DNA of 7,032 bases, taken from assembly GCA_016180665.1 (NCBI GenBank), contig JACPAS010000071.1, positions 1-7,032 of the forward strand, read 5' to 3'. Under the pieces are notes generated by a model. That model searched no databases and was not told the origin of the DNA. It saw only the letters and a list, made by a program, of their open reading frames with translations. The position numbers and the translations under genes were made by a program. Each line of letters begins with the position of its first letter. The first letter of the stretch is position 1. This document shows, piece by piece, positions 1 through 3,263 of the stretch. The stretch comes from Microcaldota archaeon. Lineage in GTDB: Archaea > Micrarchaeota > Micrarchaeia > Anstonellales > Bilamarchaeaceae.

Positions 1-254
1 GCTTTTTCATAATTGAATTTAGCTTCCTGGATTTTTGTAGTGGTTTTTGGATCGCTCAGTTGTTCGTAGTGAATTTGATCTAGAGTTAATGAATCAAGTG
101 TTTTGTGCATTGACCAAACGTCCCATACCTCTAGGTTTGCAAAATGGAAAACGTACGGGTTAGAATAGGACCAGTAAAGATTTTGCCAGGGATAAATCTC
201 TTTAGCCACTACGCATGAAATTAGCAATAGAAAAATTAGTAATGCTCCTCGCAC
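1..254 (-). CDS. Partial secreted or membrane-anchored protein, N-terminal part (runs off left edge)
   Basis: A minus-strand reading frame starts at a GTG (254-252) and stays open to the window edge, giving 84 complete codons. The first residues read MRGALLIFLLLISCVVAKE: a basic second residue, a hydrophobic core of about 14 residues and a V-V-A/K junction suited to signal peptidase cleavage near residue 18. L-I-S-C also fits a lipobox loosely, so a lipoprotein is an alternative. The mature part begins EIYPWQNLYWSYSNPYVF and is rich in aromatic residues; I do not recognise a family. The start is well fixed because an in-frame TAA lies three codons upstream (266-264) with no other start between. 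There is no ribosome binding site before the GTG. A possible TATA element (ATATAA, 292-287) would give a leader of about 10 nt and touches the 291-308 palindrome. The gene follows the aminotransferase on the same strand but probably has its own promoter. The frame and signal peptide are seen directly; function is unknown. Confidence 0.72.
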   Translation of the reverse strand, partial: MRGALLIFLLLISCVVAKEIYPWQNLYWSYSNPYVFHFANLEVWDVWSMHKTLDSLTLDQIHYEQLSDPKTTTKIQEAKFNYEK

Positions 255-290
255 TAAATTATATTATAAAGAAAAGATTAAAATTGTTAT

Positions 291-308
291 ATGTGACTAT
301 AGTCACAT
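291..308. promoter_or_regulatory. Perfect 18-bp palindrome, candidate operator (or terminator stem)
   Basis: ATGTGACTATAGTCACAT is its own reverse complement over 18 bp and does not extend further. It sits between the aminotransferase stop (322) and the GTG of the secreted-protein gene (254), about 37-54 nt upstream of that start. A TATA-like ATATAA (292-287, minus) abuts it, so the palindrome covers the place where BRE would lie; a repressor bound there would block TBP/TFB. It also contains TGTGA-N6-TCACA. Alternatively its transcript is a hairpin ending the aminotransferase message, since T-rich minus-strand sequence follows. The palindrome is certain; its role is inference. Confidence 0.5.
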
Positions 309-321
309 GTGGATTTGGAGT

Positions 322-1713
322 TCACATAAATGCACTTACGAGTCTATCGCCAAATAGCTGAATTTGCTCCACAGTAGCTGCTCCGAAAGCTAAACGCATA
401 TCATGCTCCAAGCGCATAGTTGCACCTGGCTGAACTGTTGCACCAACGTATAGTGCAAAGAATTCGGTTTCTCTCTCCGGAGTTAGTTCTTGAGGGCCCA
501 TCATCTCTTGCATATGCCGAACTGCAGTTTGATGGAGTCTTAAGACTGCATAATATCCGCCGGTGGAGGTATTACGATCTAATGCAACTTCACCTAGGGT
601 ATGCTCGAATAAAGCAGAACCATGTCTTTCTCTTAGTCTAATTCTTGCAGCTTCCAGAACACTTGCAAGTGCATTACGACGCCTCAGGATTTCTGAGTTA
701 GCTGAAGCTATTGCATCACCATCAGAGTAAAAAGCTGCTGCTTCCAGTTGAGCGGCCTTGTTTACTGGACCAACTATATTTCCCAAGACCCCAGTAACAG
801 ATTGTATAAACTCTCTTGACTTTGAGAAAACAGCGGCAACTCTCGATCCCGAACCAAGTAATTTTTGTAATCCTAGAGACGTTATAACGTGCTGTAATAG
901 TATGTTTCTGTCGATTTCTGGTAAATTCTGAGCAACAGCCTCCAGTGGGACCACTGTATTGCCCAGTGTAACATAACCATAAGTCATATCTTGATGAACA
1001 AATAATGGTCGCCCACGTTTATTTATATCAACAATGACTTTTGCAAAACCCAACATTTCATCTGCTGTGGCTATATGACCCGTAGGATTGCAAGGATTAA
1101 TTAGAACAAGGCCAATTATTTGTGGATGGGCTTCCAAAAATTCTCTTAATGCTCCAGGAGTAAGCCTGGCAAACAAACTAAGCGGTCTGTATGGGAGTTC
1201 TGCCTCTACTAGTCTTTCTGGACCCCCAATCATAAGTGCTTGTTGAGACATAGTTGCCCAAGATGGATTTATGACCCCAATTTGTCCAGATGGAAAACTG
1301 CTGAGGATAATATAAGAAAAGGCATATCCAGCATGACGGCTTCCAGGAATTATTACCAAATCAGTATCAGCTGCATCCGCAACTCCGAATAATGTGCGCA
1401 GGTTTCCTGCTATAACCTCTCGCAGTTTAGGTTCACCACCCATTGGTGAGTAAGGTAAAGGTTTAGCTGCCATATCCTTGCGTACTCTAACTACACTCTC
1501 ATTCAGATCTCCGGTTTCACAATCGCCAAGGTCAAGAGGAATTATTCCACCTTTTCCTGCCCATTTTGCTTCGTGCGCCTTTCCGAATTGTTTAACTCTT
1601 GCTGCGCAAGCATTTACATCGGGTAATGGATATATTTTAATCCCTGTAGACCCGGTTTGAACATTAAGCAGTCCTACTCCTCTGACTTTCAGTCTATCAT
1701 TTGGTCCTGTCAT
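322..1713 (-). CDS. PLP-dependent aminotransferase, class I/II (fold type I)
   Basis: This 463-residue protein should transfer an amino group between an amino acid and a 2-oxo acid in the cytoplasm with pyridoxal phosphate; the substrate cannot be read from sequence. Family landmarks appear in order: a substrate-pocket segment PYSPMGGEPKLREVI (87-101), the phosphate-side P-G-S-R-H (123-127), NPCNPTG (206-212, with N209 as the cofactor Asn), D242 and Y245 in HQDMTYGY, the Schiff-base lysine K284 followed by R291, G-G-Y-Y (385-388), and the carboxylate-binding arginine R440 in MRLAFG. The lysine context is odd: Q-K replaces the usual S-K, and R-V-A-A replaces R-x-G. At 463 residues it is somewhat longer than the usual 380-420, with extra sequence at the N-terminus. 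The ATG at 1713 is favoured because BRE/TATA lies about 27 nt upstream, implying a leaderless message. Arg clearly exceeds Lys (31 to 14), unlike RadA. It is divergent from the Lrp-type regulator at 1811, its likely controller. The family call is secure. Confidence 0.9.
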   Translation of the reverse strand: MTGPNDRLKVRGVGLLNVQTGSTGIKIYPLPDVNACAARVKQFGKAHEAKWAGKGGIIPLDLGDCETGDLNESVVRVRKDMAAKPLPYSPMGGEPKLREVIAGNLRTLFGVADAADTDLVIIPGSRHAGYAFSYIILSSFPSGQIGVINPSWATMSQQALMIGGPERLVEAELPYRPLSLFARLTPGALREFLEAHPQIIGLVLINPCNPTGHIATADEMLGFAKVIVDINKRGRPLFVHQDMTYGYVTLGNTVVPLEAVAQNLPEIDRNILLQHVITSLGLQKLLGSGSRVAAVFSKSREFIQSVTGVLGNIVGPVNKAAQLEAAAFYSDGDAIASANSEILRRRNALASVLEAARIRLRERHGSALFEHTLGEVALDRNTSTGGYYAVLRLHQTAVRHMQEMMGPQELTPERETEFFALYVGATVQPGATMRLEHDMRLAFGAATVEQIQLFGDRLVSAFM

Positions 1714-1736
1714 ATCAAACAGATTAATTTCATAAA

Positions 1737-1750
1737 TATTTATATTTTCT
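1737..1750 (-). promoter_or_regulatory. Aminotransferase core promoter (BRE + TATA), leaderless
   Basis: On the minus strand AGAAAA (1750-1745, BRE-like) runs straight into TATAAATA (1744-1737). The centre of the TATA element is about 27 nt upstream of the aminotransferase ATG at 1713, the normal archaeal distance from TATA to the transcription start, so the transcript should begin at or next to the start codon. No ribosome binding site precedes the ATG, which agrees. The TATA element overlaps a 12-bp palindrome ATAAATATTTAT (1732-1743). Confidence 0.6.
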
Positions 1751-1761
1751 ATTAAGAAAAT
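1744..1761. promoter_or_regulatory. Interrupted palindrome between divergent promoters, candidate Lrp operator
   Basis: ATTTTCT (1744-1750) and AGAAAAT (1755-1761) are perfect 7-bp inverted arms around a 4-bp ATTA spacer. The site covers the aminotransferase BRE and lies about 13 bp before the BRE of the regulator gene at 1811. Lrp/AsnC proteins generally bind AT-rich interrupted palindromes of about this size near their own promoters, so this is a natural site for the neighbouring regulator. In DNA this AT-rich, chance symmetry is possible. Confidence 0.4.
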
Positions 1762-1773
1762 TGGTCAAAATAA

Positions 1774-1788
1774 GAAAAATTTATATAG
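1774..1788 (+). promoter_or_regulatory. Lrp-family regulator core promoter (BRE + TATA), leaderless
   Basis: GAAAAA (1774-1779, BRE-like) is followed by TTATATAG (1781-1788). The TATA centre is about 27 nt before the ATG at 1811, which predicts a transcript starting at the start codon. The 20 nt before the ATG contain no GGAG- or GGTG-like ribosome binding site, in contrast to the two genes downstream, which do have one. Confidence 0.6.
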
Positions 1789-1810
1789 TTATTTGGATAA
1801 TGACTAAATT

Positions 1811-2767
1811 ATGGAACTTGACACGTTGAACAGCAGACTGCTTGCTGAGCTGGATAACAATGCAAGACAGAGCAACTCAAAAATTGCAAAGAAACTGCGC
1901 GTGGGGAAAAACGTAATAAATTATAGGATAAATAATCTTGAGAAAGCAGGAATTATACAGGGGTATTATACCGTAATAGATGCCTACCGGCTTGGGTATT
2001 CTGCTTATAGAATCTATCTGAAATTGCAGTATACGAGCCCGAGAAAAGAGGCTGAGATTGTTGATTACTTAGTTAAGCTGCCGCAGACCAGATGGGTTGT
2101 TTTTATAAAAGGAAAATTTAACATAGGCGCAGTTTTTCTTGTTAGAAATCAGGCAGAACTTGTTGACCTTTGGAGTAAGTTCGATAAAAAATATCACGAA
2201 TATATTTATGAACCGCAGATCTGCATTTCTTATGGGCTTGAGCGTTATCGTTTGCCTTTTGCAAAGGAATATTTGAAAGAGCGTGCTAATACGGACTTGG
2301 TCCAGATCGGTGGGCGGGTTAATATTGACTCTAAAGATGTGGAACTTCTACGCCTGATTTCTGGGAACGGACGAATTCCATTGCTTGAGATTGCAACAAA
2401 GCTGAGACTCACCCCAACAACCGTTCAGTATAGATTGAGACAGCTTATGAAAAAAAGAATAATTTTAGGGTTCAGACCGATTCTTAATATGGAGAAATTA
2501 GGTTATACATTATATAAAATAGATTTTAATTTACGGAATAGCGAGGCATATGAAAAGATTAAAAACTTCGCGCAAGAGCATGGAGATATTTTCTGTTTGG
2601 TTAAGACAGTTGGCTGGGCAGATGTTGAATTAGAAGTATATGCTAAAAATACGCAGAAATTTTATGAAATTGTAGAAGATATTAGAAAAAGATTTGACGG
2701 GGTTATTCGCGATTATAATTTTTTTATGTATTCTAAAATTATTAAGTTCAGATATACCCCTTTCTAA
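1811..2767 (+). CDS. Doubled Lrp/AsnC-type transcriptional regulator (HTH-RAM-HTH-RAM)
   Basis: This 318-residue protein contains two copies of the Lrp/AsnC plan, where usual family members have one in about 150 residues. HTH1 (about 3-50) contains L-L-A-E-L-D-N-N-A-R and S-K-I-A-K-K-L-R-V-G followed by a recognition helix V-I-N-Y-R-I-N-N-L-E-K-A-G-I-I. RAM-like ligand/oligomerisation domain 1 covers about 55-145. HTH2 (about 171-222) contains L-L-R-L-I-S-G-N-G-R and L-T-P-T-T-V-Q-Y-R-L-R-Q-L. RAM-like domain 2 (about 228-312) carries V-K-T-V-G-W-A-D-V-E-L-E-V and the closing R-D-Y-N-F-F. Lrp-family proteins sense amino acids or related metabolites and bind DNA as dimers and higher oligomers; the doubled form could act as a built-in pseudo-dimer (inference). 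It is divergent from the aminotransferase, with 97 bp holding both promoters and a palindrome, so autoregulation and control of that enzyme are likely. A hairpin terminator follows the stop. The ligand is unknown. Confidence 0.88.
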   Translation: MELDTLNSRLLAELDNNARQSNSKIAKKLRVGKNVINYRINNLEKAGIIQGYYTVIDAYRLGYSAYRIYLKLQYTSPRKEAEIVDYLVKLPQTRWVVFIKGKFNIGAVFLVRNQAELVDLWSKFDKKYHEYIYEPQICISYGLERYRLPFAKEYLKERANTDLVQIGGRVNIDSKDVELLRLISGNGRIPLLEIATKLRLTPTTVQYRLRQLMKKRIILGFRPILNMEKLGYTLYKIDFNLRNSEAYEKIKNFAQEHGDIFCLVKTVGWADVELEVYAKNTQKFYEIVEDIRKRFDGVIRDYNFFMYSKIIKFRYTPF

Positions 2768-2778
2768 AGAAGAAACGC

Positions 2779-2812
2779 GGGGGAAGCGTCCCCCTCATTT
2801 CATTCTATTTTT
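2779..2812 (+). terminator. Hairpin plus T-tract terminator after the Lrp-type gene
   Basis: GGGGGA (2779-2784) pairs with TCCCCC (2789-2794) around a 4-nt AGCG loop. T-rich sequence follows, including five Ts at 2808-2812. It begins 11 nt after the regulator's TAA. Archaeal terminators rely mainly on the T-tract, so the hairpin may add stability or serve in processing. Confidence 0.55.
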
Positions 2813-2860
2813 CTGATCCCCCCTTGTGTGGAATTAGCTTGGCAATGACCCCCCATTTTG

Positions 2861-2868
2861 TTTATAAA
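2861..2868 (+). promoter_or_regulatory. Probable TATA element of the DUF736-like/radA unit
   Basis: TTTATAAA is a good archaeal TATA box. It would start transcription near 2891, leaving a leader of about 28 nt that includes the ribosome binding site at 2909-2914. A second candidate, TATATAC (2887-2893), would instead start the message close to the ATGs at 2913 and 2919. The presence of a ribosome binding site favours the first. Confidence 0.45.
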
Positions 2869-2908
2869 GGGGCTTCCACCCATAAGTATATACTAATAAT
2901 ATATTGTG

Positions 2909-2914
2909 GGTGAT
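2909..2914 (+). promoter_or_regulatory. Ribosome binding site that decides the start at 2919
   Basis: GGTGAT is a perfect match to the archaeal anti-Shine-Dalgarno core (16S 3' AUCACC). It ends 4 nt before the ATG at 2919. In-frame TTG (2904), GTG (2910) and ATG (2913) lie within or upstream of this motif and so are poor candidates. Confidence 0.6.
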
Positions 2915-2918
2915 GAAA

Positions 2919-3200
2919 ATGAAAACAACTGAAGAAAATGTTGATGAAGGTTTTGAAGAAGTTCAACCAGAGCAAAAAACTAGTGGTGGAAATAGACCTG
3001 ATTTTCGAGTAGTGCAGGCAGACCGCGATAAAGATGGAAATGCAGTTTACAAAAATGTTGGCGGAATGTGGAAAAATGTTTCCAAGAGCGGCAATGAATT
3101 TTACACACTCTATATTGGAAAATTGAAATTATTGGTTTTCAAGAATACCGGGCAGTTCGCACAGTCTAGTGGAGAATCAACGAGTGATCTTCAAGTTTGA
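2919..3200 (+). CDS. Small DUF736-like protein of unknown function
   Basis: The gene encodes 93 residues from the ATG at 2919, chosen for its GGTGAT ribosome binding site. The first 22 residues are acidic and look disordered (E-E-N-V-D-E-G-F-E-E-V). A compact domain follows: P-D-F-R-V-V, then D-K-D-G-N-A-V-Y, then a conserved-looking core G-G-M-W-K-N-V-S-K-S-G-N-E-F-Y-T-L-Y-I-G and the strand K-L-L-V-F-K-N. The order PDYRV, G-x-x-W-K-x-x-S-x-x-G-x-x-Y-L resembles DUF736, a small uncharacterised family; this comparison is from memory and is a likeness, not a proven match. The tail is short and polar (S-S-G-E-S-T-S-D-L-Q-V). No signal peptide or membrane segment is present. It lies 63 nt upstream of radA on the same strand, probably in one transcript, so a DNA-related role such as single-strand binding is possible, but only on context. 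Confidence 0.65.
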   Translation: MKTTEENVDEGFEEVQPEQKTSGGNRPDFRVVQADRDKDGNAVYKNVGGMWKNVSKSGNEFYTLYIGKLKLLVFKNTGQFAQSSGESTSDLQV

Positions 3201-3233
3201 ATAACTTGAAGAGACAATAAACAAAGTTTATTG
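3188..3233 (+). other. Two tandem hairpins between the DUF736-like gene and radA
   Basis: TCTTCAAGT (3188-3196) pairs perfectly with ACTTGAAGA (3204-3212) around a 7-nt loop; this stem includes the end of the upstream gene and its loop holds most of the stop codon (3198-3200). Only two bases later CAATAAAC (3215-3222) pairs perfectly with GTTTATTG (3226-3233) around an AAA loop. No long T-tract follows, so simple termination is doubtful. An RNA processing site or an attenuator setting radA levels is possible. The second arm also resembles a weak TATA element (GTTTATTG), which could be an internal radA promoter. Confidence 0.45.
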
Positions 3234-3252
3234 GGAAGTGGGTTGTAGATTT

Positions 3253-3258
3253 AGGTGA
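3253..3258 (+). promoter_or_regulatory. radA ribosome binding site deciding the start at 3264
   Basis: AGGTGA matches the archaeal anti-Shine-Dalgarno sequence. The GTG at 3255 lies inside it and the ATG at 3261 is only 2 nt away, so the ATG at 3264, 5 nt downstream, is the best start. Confidence 0.65.
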
Positions 3259-3263
3259 GTATG

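Larger units (their letters stand above)
2779..2872. other. C-tract-rich intergenic stretch with alternative pairings
   Basis: Three C-tracts stand out in otherwise AT-rich DNA: 2790-2794, 2818-2823 and 2849-2854, about 28-31 nt apart. Two sit in similar contexts (TGATCCCCCC and TGACCCCCC). G-runs at 2779-2783 and 2869-2872 can pair with several of them: CCCC (2851-2854) with GGGG (2869-2872) across the TATA element, and GGAAGC (2782-2787) with GCTTCC (2872-2877) over a long range. No convincing protein gene lies here. It could be a leader or 3' structure, a protein-binding array, or simply terminator plus upstream DNA. Confidence 0.35.

Noticed and set aside
2800..2883. Minus-strand reading frame of 27 codons starting M-G-G-S-P-F in the C-tract region
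   Set aside because: It is short, has no ribosome binding site, overlaps the terminator and the promoter of the next gene, and its Gly content follows from the G-runs.
2904..2915. Upstream starts TTG 2904, GTG 2910 and ATG 2913 for the DUF736-like gene
   Set aside because: They lie upstream of or within the GGTGAT ribosome site; ATG 2919 has the right spacing.
3255..3263. GTG 3255 or ATG 3261 as the radA start
   Set aside because: The GTG is inside the AGGTGA ribosome site and the ATG at 3261 is only 2 nt from it.
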